Assembly: GCF_003892345.1 (NCBI RefSeq)
Contig: NZ_RRUE01000002.1
Span: forward strand, 505,655-569,654
Direction: 5' to 3'
Origin: Lautropia dentalis
GTDB lineage: Bacteria > Pseudomonadota > Gammaproteobacteria > Burkholderiales > Burkholderiaceae_E
Length of the DNA: 64,000 nt
Shown here: positions 50,025-60,555 of the stretch, piece by piece
Numbering within the stretch: the first letter of the stretch is position 1
Layout: every line of letters begins with the position of its first letter
Notes under the pieces: model-generated
Seen by the model: only the letters and a program-made list of their open reading frames with translations
Told to the model about the DNA's origin: nothing
Database searches by the model: none
Program-made: the position numbers and the translations under genes

Positions 50025-51305
50025 TCAGTCGGGTACAGGCGCAGAAAATCCATGAGGCGCCAGAACATTCGTCAGCGTATCCATGGCGGTTCTGGCCGCC
50101 GTGGGGCCGGCATTCATGTAGAAGGCGTCGTAGTCCACCCGCACGGCGCGGTTGTGCTTCACGGCGTCCAGGTGCTTCCAGAGGGGTGAATCCAGAAACG
50201 CCTTCACCCCATCGCCGCGTGCTGCGTAGAACACCCAGTCACCATCGGCCAGATCGATGCGCTCGATGCCGATGTCCTGGGACGTGCGGGCAAACTGCTG
50301 CGACGGTGGCCGCGGCAGCATCATGTCCCTGGCAATGTCGCCGATGAACGACTGCTGGCCCATCAGCCGGATGCGCCCGGCCCCGGCCTGCACGAAGGAG
50401 ATGCCCGTGAGGGCACTGGACGGAACGGAACCGGCAGGGCTGCCGGTGGCGGACTCGGGTGCCGTACCCTGGCTGGAGGTGGCAGCGTTGCGGGTTGTGC
50501 TTGCCCTGCCGGTGGAAAGGCCATCGCTGCCAGCAACCTTCTGTCGTGCACTGTCGGCACCGTCCTGATGTGTCTTTCGGGCTGCAAACCAGCGCCCGAA
50601 GGTCTGCCCGCGCTGCACGAAGTCGCGCAGCCAACGTTCGGCCGCCTCCCGCTTGCCCAGCGCATCGGCCAGCAGCACGAAATCGGCCCGCCAGTGAAAG
50701 CCCGTGCCACGCGTCACCACCGTGGGGGCAATGCGCTGGTACTGGGCCAGCACGGAAGGGGGTGTGGCCGCCCGGTTGACCAGAATCAGGTCGGGCTGCA
50801 GGGCGGCAATGGCTTCCACGTCGGCCGACTGGCGTGTACCCAGGTCCGCTACCTGTGCAATTCCGTCCCGGAAGGCCGGATACGCCTGCATCAGGTAGTC
50901 CGAAATCAGCGCGCCGCGGTCATCGCGCGTGGCACCGGCCGGTACCACGCCCAGTGTCAGCAGCCCGTCTGCCTGGCCGGTGGACAGTACCGCCACCCTG
51001 ACAGGGGCCCGTTCCAGCGTGGTGCTGCCTGCCCAGTGGCGGATGGTGCGCGGAAACACCCCGTCGGCGGCCGTGCTGCCCAGGGGGGGCGGGCTGTTCG
51101 GCGTGGCGTCTGCCGACAGCGGGCTGCCGGGGGTCACCCCTTCGTGCCGGGGTGGGCGGGCGCCGACCTCCGGGGATGTGCCTGCACCGGATGGGGCAGC
51201 CGCATGGACTGGCCGGGCGAACGGGGGCAGGGTGGCCAGCAGCGTGGCCGACGATGCCAGTGCCAGCAGGTGCCGGCGACGGGCCATGGACAGAGGGGAG
51301 GGCAT
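50025..51305 (-). CDS. Iron-siderophore periplasmic binding protein
   Basis: 426 residues from the ATG at 51305; the ATG at 51287 (MARRRHLLALASSATLLATL, a signal peptide with an Arg cluster that could be Tat-type) is an equally good start. The binding domain: VAVLSTGQADGLLTLGVVPA, SADVEAIAALQPDLILVNRA, ALTGISFVQAGAGRIRLMGQ and DAFYMNAGPTAARTAMDTLT, the FepB/FhuD helical-backbone group. Two Ser/Thr/Pro/Ala-rich segments are inserted, one after the signal and one near residues 265-320. It delivers ferric siderophore to the permease pair. Confidence 0.9.
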   Translation of the reverse strand: MPSPLSMARRRHLLALASSATLLATLPPFARPVHAAAPSGAGTSPEVGARPPRHEGVTPGSPLSADATPNSPPPLGSTAADGVFPRTIRHWAGSTTLERAPVRVAVLSTGQADGLLTLGVVPAGATRDDRGALISDYLMQAYPAFRDGIAQVADLGTRQSADVEAIAALQPDLILVNRAATPPSVLAQYQRIAPTVVTRGTGFHWRADFVLLADALGKREAAERWLRDFVQRGQTFGRWFAARKTHQDGADSARQKVAGSDGLSTGRASTTRNAATSSQGTAPESATGSPAGSVPSSALTGISFVQAGAGRIRLMGQQSFIGDIARDMMLPRPPSQQFARTSQDIGIERIDLADGDWVFYAARGDGVKAFLDSPLWKHLDAVKHNRAVRVDYDAFYMNAGPTAARTAMDTLTNVLAPHGFSAPVPD

Positions 51306-51425
51306 GGATAGCGGATACGGCAGCCGTGAAACAGCGGCGGGATCGCTAGGATAATGAAATCCCGCCCAAAACGCTCGCAGACTTTTTCGGTGGTCCCGGT
51401 TCCTTGGTCCCTTGGTCCTTGGTTC

Positions 51426-51459
51426 CTGTGCCTGTTTCTGTGCCTGTTTCTGTGCCCGT
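51426..51459 (+). repeat. 12-bp tandem repeat upstream of the binding-protein gene
   Basis: CTGTGCCTGTTT at 51426-51437 and 51438-51449, then CTGTGCCCGT. It is preceded by short GGTTCCTTGGTCC-like repeats from about 51397. It lies in the promoter region of the iron operon. Confidence 0.75.
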
Positions 51460-51482
51460 CCGCGGCGCGATGACACGCGTCA

Positions 51483-51498
51483 GGGATTCGTTCGTCTG
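51483..51498 (+). repeat. Dispersed intergenic repeat copy (diverged)
   Basis: GGGATTCGTTCGTCTG preceded by ACACGCGTCA. Four to five mismatches from the core, but the same layout as the copy at 33462. Confidence 0.45.
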
Positions 51499-51544
51499 CG
51501 CCCTGGCTCCGGGCATGTACCGGCGAGGTGCACTTCTCGCGCTT

Positions 51545-53410
51545 CTATTTTTTTTCCTGGGCCACCAGCAGTGCCTTCAGGACATTGATGGCGTGCAGCA
51601 CCGGGCGGGAATAGCCCTGCTCGCGCCGGGCCAGCGCCACACCGATGGCCAGCTCGTCACCTTCGGCCAGCGGGCGGAAGGCCAGGCCGGGCCGGCGTGT
51701 CGAACACAGCGACATGGGCACCAGGGCAATGCCGTGACCGGCGGCCACCAGCCCCAGCAGCACGTGGTGATCGGTAGGTTCACTCTGCCTGGGGGGCGAG
51801 AAATGATGCCGCATGAAGACCCGCTGGGCGTGGTCGTACCAGACCGGGTTCTGCCGCCGCAGGAACCAGAAAAGCCGCTCTTCGCTGATGTGCGCCAGCG
51901 ACAGCCGCCGCTTGCGTGCCAGCGGATGGCTGCTGGACAGGCACACCATCATGGCCTCGCGGTGCAGGGGGGTGATCTGCAGCCCGTCGGTCCAGGCGGG
52001 CATGCCGATGATGGCCGCATCCAGTCGGCCACGCATGAGGTTGCGTATCAGCTGGGCGGAGTTGGTCAGCTGCGTATCGATATGCACATGCGACATTTCT
52101 TCCTGCATGGCTTCCTTCAGCCACGCAAACTGCGTGATGTCGATGACGGGCGTGATGCCCACGCGCAGGATGAGGGGGCGTACGGGTGCCCTGGGCGCAG
52201 CCTGCCCGGTCTGGCCATTCGCACCGGGGCCTGCATTGCCCGTCCAGAGCATGGCGCCCTTGACGTGGGCGAAGCCGTTGGTGGTGCCTGCGCCGTTGCC
52301 GTTCGTGAAGCTGTGACGGGCTTGCGTTCCGTTGCCATGGGTGAGGCCATTGCCGGCGCTGCCGGCATCGTGGCCGTTGCCGAAGCCGTTGCTGGCGCTT
52401 GCGCCGTTGGCATGGGTGAAACCGTTTACGGACCCCGCGCCATGGGTGTGGGCAAAGCCGTTGCCAGCACCCGCACCATGGCCATTGGCGAATCCGTTAT
52501 CTGCTCCATGACCCGGGTTGGCGCCATTGCCCGCGACGCCCCCATGGCCCGGACTGGCACCATTATCCGGAGTGGCTCCATGGTCCGGACTGGCCCAATG
52601 GCCAGCGCCGATGTCGTGGCCATTGGGTGAACCATGGCCATTGCCAAAGCCATGGGCGGCTTCCGCACCATGGGCGTTGGCAAAACCGTTGCCGGCACTG
52701 GCGCCGTTGCCATGGGCAAAACCGTTCCCGGCCTCTGCGCCATTGCCGTGGAGATGACCGTTGCCTGCGCCGTTGCCCCTGCTGTTCCCGTTTTCCGGGA
52801 CACGTCCGGTGAGCGCACCGGCCGGGGAGCTGCCATTGCCGGTATCGGGTGCAGCACCGGCGCCATTGCCATGCCAGGCGCTGGCTGCCTGTCCATTTCC
52901 GGTCAGGGAACCTGCGCTGCGTACCCGTGAATGGTTCTGGCCCGTACTACCGGCCATCTGTGCGGCCAGCCCGGCCGTTCCGGACAGGGCGGAGGTTCTG
53001 CGGCTGCGGGGTGTGCCGGCCAGCCCCAGTACACCATTGTCGTGGGTATGGATGTGCTCGTGGCTGGTCAGGGCGGCTGTCAGGAACTGGCCATCCGAGG
53101 CAACCCGGCCGCCTTCCACCGACAGGTCGTTGTCTTCCGAAAACCGCTGCAGCAGCAGGTCCATTTGCTCGAGCAGCTGCTGCACCTGCGGCAGAAAGCG
53201 CTGCCCGGCCTCCGTCAGGATGACAGGCTGGGTGGACCCGGGCATGTGACGGATGAGCAGGGGCGCACCCAGCGCATCTTCCAGCTGCCGGATCTGTCGG
53301 GACAGGGGAGGCTGGCTGATGAACAGCCGCTCTGCCGCCCGCCGAAAGTTCAGCTCTTCGGCCAGAACGCAGAAATATCGGAGCTGCCGAAGTGTGATTG
53401 GATCAGCCAT
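51545..53410 (-). CDS. LysR-type regulator with about 310-residue Gly/Asn/His repeat insert
   Basis: 621 residues; ordinary LysR proteins have about 300. Residues 1-95 are a standard winged-helix domain and linker helix (LRQLRYFCVLAEELNFRRAA, LFISQPPLSRQIRQLEDALG, ... LLEQMDLLLQRFSED). From about 409 (RPLILRVGITPVIDITQFAW) the effector-binding domain resumes and is complete. Between them lies a low-complexity tract of HGNGASAGNGFAN-like units, 12 residues per unit in the densest part. It is divergent from an aldo/keto reductase gene, its likely target, and lies upstream of the iron operon on the same strand. The end has an A8 run. Confidence 0.9.
   Translation of the reverse strand: MADPITLRQLRYFCVLAEELNFRRAAERLFISQPPLSRQIRQLEDALGAPLLIRHMPGSTQPVILTEAGQRFLPQVQQLLEQMDLLLQRFSEDNDLSVEGGRVASDGQFLTAALTSHEHIHTHDNGVLGLAGTPRSRRTSALSGTAGLAAQMAGSTGQNHSRVRSAGSLTGNGQAASAWHGNGAGAAPDTGNGSSPAGALTGRVPENGNSRGNGAGNGHLHGNGAEAGNGFAHGNGASAGNGFANAHGAEAAHGFGNGHGSPNGHDIGAGHWASPDHGATPDNGASPGHGGVAGNGANPGHGADNGFANGHGAGAGNGFAHTHGAGSVNGFTHANGASASNGFGNGHDAGSAGNGLTHGNGTQARHSFTNGNGAGTTNGFAHVKGAMLWTGNAGPGANGQTGQAAPRAPVRPLILRVGITPVIDITQFAWLKEAMQEEMSHVHIDTQLTNSAQLIRNLMRGRLDAAIIGMPAWTDGLQITPLHREAMMVCLSSSHPLARKRRLSLAHISEERLFWFLRRQNPVWYDHAQRVFMRHHFSPPRQSEPTDHHVLLGLVAAGHGIALVPMSLCSTRRPGLAFRPLAEGDELAIGVALARREQGYSRPVLHAINVLKALLVAQEKK
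52270..52760 (-). repeat. 36-bp-period repeat tract inside the LysR gene
   Basis: On the plus strand units such as GGCAAAACCGTTGCCGGCAC recur; 52680-52751 shows two consecutive units of 36 bases. The period of 36 equals 12 codons, so unit changes keep the frame. The flanking 52760-52930 is similar but less regular. Confidence 0.85.
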
Positions 53411-53634
53411 GAAAACGAAGGATCAGAGAACCCGAAGTGCTCCCCCAAGCCGCATTATGACTCAGAAACGGGCCACCGGCGCCTTTGGATGACCTGTTCC
53501 CCCGATATTTCACGATACCCAAAAGATATCAGCAAAAAGGTATTGGGAATAGTCAAGGAATGTTGCTACGGTGGCGCCGTATACCCTGTGAATCTATCCG
53601 TTTCAGACGGGGCAATGGCAAGAGGAAAGAGACG
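53411..53634. promoter_or_regulatory. Divergent LysR/reductase control region
   Basis: 224 bases, AT-richer than its surroundings. An inverted pair ATACC (53515-53519) and GGTAT (53539-53543) with AT-rich spacer, plus three GATAT/GATAC repeats at about 53504-53528, are candidate LysR-binding features. No secure -35/-10 assignment. Confidence 0.45.
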
Positions 53635-55011
53635 ATGAAAACGATATGCCCCCAGGCATTCCGTCCTGCGACGGATGCACCCGTCATGCAAGGGCATGGC
53701 CAGTCTCGGCGCCAGAATCGCCCTGACGATTCCGCGCGTACCAACGTATCTGCTACTTCCGTTCATGATGGCCACGGGAATGGCCGCCATGCTGCCGTGC
53801 CGCATGACGGCAAAAATCGTGAGCACATGCACGACATGCGTGACGGTGCTGTTCAGAATTTCGACGTGTCATTGAATGCCGGTATGGCACCGGAAACCGG
53901 CGCCACCTGGTCCGCCGGTCCCGATGTCGCGCTGCCGTTTCGCCAGGCACGCACCGACGGGCTGGCGCTCAGCGCCATCGGCCTGGGCTGCATGGGGCTT
54001 TCGGAGTTCTATCCGCCCCGTGAGGAAGCCCGTGCGCGCGACCTGATGCTGCATGCCATCGAACGGGGCGAGCGCTTTTTCGACACCACCAACGTCTATG
54101 GTTTTGGCCAGAACGAACAGCTGGTCGGGGATGTCCTGCGTGATCACCCGCTGCGCAGCCAGATCGTGCTGGCCACGCAGGGCTGCATCTGCACCAGCCG
54201 CTGCCCGGGCAGTGTGAGTCCGGAGAGCACGGGACCCGAACTGGTGCGCCTGGCCATCGCCCGCTCCCAGGACCGCCTGCAGACGGATATCGATCTCTAT
54301 TGCCTGCGCTGGCCGGCCGATGACGACCTGTCGGTCGAAGAGGTCATGTCGGCCCTGGCCGATGAACTGACGGCCGGCAACATCGGTGCCGTCGGGCTGG
54401 GTGACATGTCCCCTTCCATCATCCGCCGGGCCGATGCTGCGCTGCGGCGATTCAGCCCCGACGGGCAGGGTCTGGCCGCCATGCAGACCGAATATCCGCT
54501 CAGACGTTCACTGGCCCGCACGCGCGACATTCGTGCCACCTGCGTCGAGCTGGGCATGCTGATGCTGGTCTACAGCCCACTCTGCCATGGCCTGCAGGGT
54601 GCCAGCACCGGCACACCGGGCCAGCAGCCGGCCGAAGAGGAAATCATCCGCCGCCTGCTGCAGCACTGGGGCGAGCAGTCCGAGCACAACCAGCAGCTGG
54701 TGCAGGTGCTGTGCGACGTGGCCCGTGAAGAGTCCCTGAGCCCCGCTCAGGTATTGCAGGCATGGACGCTGACCGTGGCGTCCAACGTCGTGCTGGTGTC
54801 CGGCGCCCGTCACCGCGCCCTGCTGGACGAAACACTGGATGTCGCCCGCATCGTCCTGAGCGACGAAGCCCGCAAGCGGGTGACGGAGGCCTTTGTCTCC
54901 CTGCCCCAGCTGGCGGAGAATCCGCCCCATCCGGCACTGGCTGCCCATCCGGCGCCCATGACGCCGCCGCCGGGCCGGCCGATTTTCCAACCCATGCCGG
55001 TCTGGGGGTGA
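53635..55011 (+). CDS. Aldo/keto reductase fold protein lacking catalytic Lys and His
   Basis: 458 residues from the ATG at 53635 (AGGAAAGAG upstream). About 105 His/Asn-containing unconserved residues precede the domain. LALSAIGLGCMGLSEFY and FFDTTNVYGFGQNEQ are standard and keep Asp150 and Tyr155. The catalytic Lys position (normally ATKxG) reads LATQG (Gln182), and the His position (YYxHR) reads YCLRW (Arg225). With two of four catalytic residues gone, ordinary NADPH-dependent carbonyl reduction is unlikely. It may bind ligand or cofactor as a sensor. Divergent from the repeat-bearing LysR. Confidence 0.8.
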   Translation: MKTICPQAFRPATDAPVMQGHGQSRRQNRPDDSARTNVSATSVHDGHGNGRHAAVPHDGKNREHMHDMRDGAVQNFDVSLNAGMAPETGATWSAGPDVALPFRQARTDGLALSAIGLGCMGLSEFYPPREEARARDLMLHAIERGERFFDTTNVYGFGQNEQLVGDVLRDHPLRSQIVLATQGCICTSRCPGSVSPESTGPELVRLAIARSQDRLQTDIDLYCLRWPADDDLSVEEVMSALADELTAGNIGAVGLGDMSPSIIRRADAALRRFSPDGQGLAAMQTEYPLRRSLARTRDIRATCVELGMLMLVYSPLCHGLQGASTGTPGQQPAEEEIIRRLLQHWGEQSEHNQQLVQVLCDVAREESLSPAQVLQAWTLTVASNVVLVSGARHRALLDETLDVARIVLSDEARKRVTEAFVSLPQLAENPPHPALAAHPAPMTPPPGRPIFQPMPVWG

Positions 55012-55162
55012 ATCGCTCGCTGAAACCGTCGGGTTTTGCAGAGGCTGGCGCAGCGTCCGGCCTCTGCCTGCAGGGAAACCCCTGCCTCATCCGGATTGTT
55101 TCTGGCAGCCGGGTCGTCTTCCATGGTGGGGAGACCGTGATGCAACCGGAACCATGTCACAG

Positions 55163-55197
55163 AAGTGGGCTTTTGGGACCGTGCAAAATGCCCACTT
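55163..55197. terminator. Hairpin between the reductase gene and IS21 element 1
   Basis: Arms AAGTGGGC (55163-55170) and GCCCACTT (55190-55197), extended by TTTTG/CAAAA with one bulge. No long T-run; it lies 150 bases after the reductase stop, so terminator is inferred. Confidence 0.5.
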
Positions 55198-55314
55198 GTC
55201 CATTTGGCCTATAGGCACGCAAGACCCTTTGTCACCGCCGATGAGAAACTGACCCACCTGCCGAAGTAAAACTGACCCACCTGGGTGAAGATGGCGGCTT
55301 TGTGACCGCCGAAC

Positions 55315-57110
<1,796 letters not shown>

Positions 57111-57261
57111 CTGAGGGCTGGTAACCCATTCTATCGCGTGCCCAGGTGGGTCAGTTTTACTTCGGCACCCTGGGTCAGTTTTCAATCGGCGTTGACACCT
57201 TGATTGCATGATGGCGGCACGGGAACGACAGCGCTCCCTCTTCCATAAGGAATCTTCCATC

Positions 57262-57861
57262 ATGTTCAGACCTGCATACGGGCGGTTGGCCTTGGCCGCT
57301 GCACTGACCATCACCACCTTGTCGGCCTGTGGTGGCCCCAAAACTCCGGAAACCACCTCCACCCATCAACAGGCAACCGGATCCGTCAGCCAGTCGCAGG
57401 GCGCGGATTCTCTGTCGCAGAAGACCGGGAAGGGGCTCTCCTTTGCTGCCGCCCTTGACTATCTCCAGTCCGTTGGAGGTGCGCCGGTGCTTGACAGAAC
57501 GGACACCATTTCGGGCGTTGATGCCAATGGCGACGGTGTGCGGGACGACATTGCCACCTATGTGGCCTCACTGCCGGACTCGGAAAAGCAGCGCAAAAGC
57601 CTGATCCAGTTTCACAAGGCACTGAACATGGCCATGCAGGCGGACAGAAACGACAGACTCTCCCTGCGCAACGCGGCCAATGCCATTTCGATGGGCATCA
57701 CATGCCTTTCGAACGCCTATGAAAACGATTCCAACGAAAAACGAAAGGAAATCAGGAAGCTGACGATCAATACGAGGGTACGCTATGACGCGTATGCCCG
57801 GTTCAACTCGTCGATGAGTGGCTCGACGCTGAGGATCGAACGGGAGGCGGAGTGTGAGTAA
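57262..57861 (+). CDS. Lipoprotein with one EF-hand-like loop
   Basis: 199 residues from the ATG at 57262 (AAGGAA nine bases upstream). Signal and lipobox ALTITTLSAC (Cys23). After a Gln/Ser/Thr-rich spacer, SGVDANGDGVRDDIATYV (about residues 80-97) has the DxNxDGxxD calcium-loop pattern. The rest is helical and charged (KSLIQFHKALNMAMQADRND). Function unknown. The IS21 element lies only 65 bases upstream of its start, so it may have changed this gene's promoter. Confidence 0.8.
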   Translation: MFRPAYGRLALAAALTITTLSACGGPKTPETTSTHQQATGSVSQSQGADSLSQKTGKGLSFAAALDYLQSVGGAPVLDRTDTISGVDANGDGVRDDIATYVASLPDSEKQRKSLIQFHKALNMAMQADRNDRLSLRNAANAISMGITCLSNAYENDSNEKRKEIRKLTINTRVRYDAYARFNSSMSGSTLRIEREAECE

Positions 57862-57940
57862 ATATGCCCTGCTTCGTCATGCCTCCCGGTTGGCAGGGAT
57901 GAAAATCCTTGCGGCGATGCTGCTTGTTGCCGGCAACGCA

Positions 57941-57980
57941 GGCTGGGCCACAGGTATTGCTGCATACCTGTGGCCCAGCC
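57941..57980 (+). terminator. Strong hairpin terminator
   Basis: Perfect 17-base arms GGCTGGGCCACAGGTAT (57941-57957) and ATACCTGTGGCCCAGCC (57964-57980), loop TGCTGC, followed by CTTTAT. It lies 80 bases after the lipoprotein stop. Confidence 0.8.
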
Positions 57981-58070
57981 CTTTATCGACATCCGATGAT
58001 GGCGGGAAACATGGCTTGGTAGACTGTGGCTTTGAATGAAGCACCAATGCGTGCGTCACAGGGAGGAACC

Positions 58071-58529
58071 ATGAAACTGCACCACTATCGCACCCGCATC
58101 GAATGGACCGGCAACCGGGGCGAGGGCACGACCGGCTACACGGCGTATGACCGTGCCTATACGGTGTCGGCCTACGGCAAACCGGACATCGAAGGTTCGG
58201 CCGATCCGGCCTTTCGCGGTGATGCCTCCCGCTGGAATCCCGAAGAGTTTCTGCTGGCCGGCCTCTCGGCGTGCCACAAGCTCTGGTATCTGCATCTGTG
58301 CGCCGTCAATGGGGTGACGGTGATGGCCTATGAGGACGAATCGGAGGCCGTCATGGACGAGACGGCCGGGCGTTTCGTGTCCGCCCGGCTCAAGCCCCGT
58401 GTCATGGTGAGCGCCGGCTCCGATGTGGAGAAGGCGCTCGCCCTGCATCACGATGCACACAAGGCGTGCTTCATTGCCAACTCGGTGAATTTTCCGGTGA
58501 CGTGCGAGGCAGAGGTCATCCAGGCCTGA
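58071..58529 (+). CDS. OsmC-family peroxide-resistance protein
   Basis: 152 residues from the ATG at 58071, set by GGGAGGAA. The OsmC domain carries both redox Cys: LLAGLSACHKLWYLHLCAVN (first) and HKACFIANSVNFPVTCEAE (second). FRGDASRWNPEEFLLAGL is also typical. Family members reduce organic hydroperoxides in the cytoplasm. Not in an obvious operon. Confidence 0.92.
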   Translation: MKLHHYRTRIEWTGNRGEGTTGYTAYDRAYTVSAYGKPDIEGSADPAFRGDASRWNPEEFLLAGLSACHKLWYLHLCAVNGVTVMAYEDESEAVMDETAGRFVSARLKPRVMVSAGSDVEKALALHHDAHKACFIANSVNFPVTCEAEVIQA

Positions 58530-58591
58530 TCCGTACTTTGCTCAGGCCCGTTGGCACAGTGCCATGATGGTGCGCCCGGATACGGCGGCGC

Positions 58592-60079
58592 TCAATGCGC
58601 GCCAGCCTGTGCCGTGTCGGCTTCGGCCTGCGCAGGCGTGTAGGTGTCCTGGGTGCTGTCACCGGTACGGGCCGCGTCGGCGCGCTCTGTCACGGCCTTG
58701 ACGCCGGATGCTGCAGGGCTGGTCGGTATCGGGTGATTGTCCTGGTCACCCAGCCCCTGACGGATGCTTTCTTCCGGCGAACCCGAACGCCAGAGAACGG
58801 CGCGCCCGTTGGGTTTGCGTGAGCCGCGCGCAAGCGGAACGGCCGAGACATAACGGGCCTGATACTGCAGCTTCATGCCGGGCGTCCAGTTGTCCGGTAC
58901 CTGCCACAGTGAGCAGTTGAGGTGCCGGATCAGGGTCTTGCGCGCCGACGCTTCGCTGTCCAGACAGAGGAAGAACTGCCGGGCCTGTGGCCCCCGGAGC
59001 AGGCCGATGCTGACGACTTCATGGTCGTCATCGTCATCATCATCATCGTCGTCGTCATTATCTGAAACCTTGCCCCAGGTGGCGATGCGGATGGACTCAT
59101 CCTCCTGGTTGTAGACGAACAGGTCATCGCGGTGGATGATGGCGTGTTCGGATGTCGTGATGTTCTCCGTTCCGGAAACTTTTTTCGCTTCTTTCGTGTC
59201 CGTTGCGGGCCAGGTGAAATCGAATTCTGCCTGCGAGCCGAGCGTCAGCACCGTGGCATCGGCATTGGCATTTTTCAGGTCGTTCGGCAGCTGGCCGACA
59301 TCCGATTGCCCGAGGCGGATTTCCACGGTGTCCGGCAGGCGCATGTTCTCGACCTCGACGGGATTACCCCGGGTTCTGAAGTGCGAGATGTGCCGGTAGG
59401 GCTGGTTGCCCGGGCCTTGCTCGCGGGAAACCCACTCTCCCACCTTGCCCTCCGGCTGGACGGCCGGGTTGCGGAATGCCGGCGGCTGGGCATCGGCATC
59501 CCAGTCGCGCACCTGAATGCGCACCCACGCCTCGGGTACGCGGTTGATGTTGCGCAGCGCCCAGGCCACCACATCGCCGCGTACGCCTGCGCTGGAAATG
59601 GCCGTGGTGGGGCAGGATGGATCGACCTTCATCCGGTAGGCGCCTCCGCTGTCATCCGCAATGGTGGGGCCTCTGGCATCGCCTTCGCAGCTGGGCAGGC
59701 GACGTTCTCCGGTACGGCCGGATGATTGCCCGGAAACCTTGCCTGGTGCGATGGCCTTTGTGATGAGAGGCTGCAGGGCATGATCCGGATTTTCTGCGGA
59801 TCGTTGGGTGCCGCTGGTGTTCGGCCCTTTTTCTGGAGTAGCGGCTGTCGGAATTTCGGTATCTGTTCCTGCTGTCTTGGTGACGGGTTCCGCGCCTGCC
59901 GGGCCGGAGGAAACTCCGGCTGCAGGGCTGCTGTCCGGATCACCCCCGCCGCAGGCCGCAAGAGAAAGCAGCAGCGCCGTGCCCAGGGTGGCGTGTTTCA
60001 GGAAATGCCGGGCTGGCGTGGTGTGGCATTTCAGGATGTGCCGGTTGTGTGTGCATAATATGAAATAATCAGTGCTCAT
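58592..60079 (-). CDS. Poly-Asp lipoprotein of unknown function
   Basis: 495 residues from the ATG at 60079 (GGAG eight to eleven bases upstream). Lipobox LLLSLAAC near residue 43, then CGGGDPDSS and about 100 disordered residues. The mature part has regularly spaced Cys and beta-like segments (SCPTTAISSAGVRGDVVAWA, EAWVRIQVRDWDADAQPPAF, QFFLCLDSEASARKTLIRHL) with no domain I recognise. A run of 11 Asp codons lies at 59024-59056. Probably outer-membrane or periplasmic. Confidence 0.78.
   Translation of the reverse strand: MSTDYFILCTHNRHILKCHTTPARHFLKHATLGTALLLSLAACGGGDPDSSPAAGVSSGPAGAEPVTKTAGTDTEIPTAATPEKGPNTSGTQRSAENPDHALQPLITKAIAPGKVSGQSSGRTGERRLPSCEGDARGPTIADDSGGAYRMKVDPSCPTTAISSAGVRGDVVAWALRNINRVPEAWVRIQVRDWDADAQPPAFRNPAVQPEGKVGEWVSREQGPGNQPYRHISHFRTRGNPVEVENMRLPDTVEIRLGQSDVGQLPNDLKNANADATVLTLGSQAEFDFTWPATDTKEAKKVSGTENITTSEHAIIHRDDLFVYNQEDESIRIATWGKVSDNDDDDDDDDDDDHEVVSIGLLRGPQARQFFLCLDSEASARKTLIRHLNCSLWQVPDNWTPGMKLQYQARYVSAVPLARGSRKPNGRAVLWRSGSPEESIRQGLGDQDNHPIPTSPAASGVKAVTERADAARTGDSTQDTYTPAQAEADTAQAGAH
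59024..59056 (-). repeat. Trinucleotide (GAC/GAT) tract encoding poly-Asp
   Basis: Eleven consecutive GTC/ATC triplets on the plus strand (GAC/GAT on the coding strand) followed by Asn-Asp. Triplet slippage would keep the frame. Confidence 0.9.
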
Positions 60080-60439
60080 GAAAAGACTCCGTACAAAAAG
60101 CCTTTTCACTGTAGGCGTCGAGGTCGTACACGGCCGGAACATGATGTTTCCATGTCATTATGAACATTACGCCGATTGATTTTTCTCAAGGGAGAAGAAA
60201 CGAAACATGAGAGGCGCACCGCTTCGGTAATAAACCTTACAAGTTACCCTGATTCATTTGCGCAACAGATTTCACCGGAATTTTGCGGGCTATCTCATCA
60301 TGTGAATTGATATCATTCGCGCCGAACGCCGAACGCGCCTAACACCCATCTGTCTTGTCTGGTAAAGCGGGCAGCCCTGGTTGCGCACAATGCCCTGTCA
60401 GTACACGGGTTGGGGCCTGCGTGAGGACGGGCGTTTGGG
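60080..60439. other. AT-richer intergenic region left of IS21 element 2
   Basis: 360 bases. It includes the 5' region of the poly-Asp lipoprotein gene. A seven-codon ORF (ATG AGA ... TAA at 60207) follows a GGGAGAAG site but has no support. No terminator or known RNA was recognised. Confidence 0.4.
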
Positions 60440-60555
60440 TATTCCGATGATCGTGACCGCTGATTCCGGCGATCGTGACCGATGGTGTTCGAGTGTGTCG
60501 AGACAGCCCTGCTGTTCTCAACCTGCGCTACCGTTGGCGGCTTTGGAAGCCGCCA

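Noticed and set aside
57854-58039. 61-codon ORF after the EF-hand-like lipoprotein
   Set aside because: It starts at a GTG overlapping the stop but runs straight through a perfect 17-bp terminator stem, and its codons there are dictated by the stem.
60207-60230. Seven-codon leader peptide
   Set aside because: The ribosome site is good, but there is no downstream plus-strand gene for it to control except an insertion sequence, and no attenuator hairpin follows.
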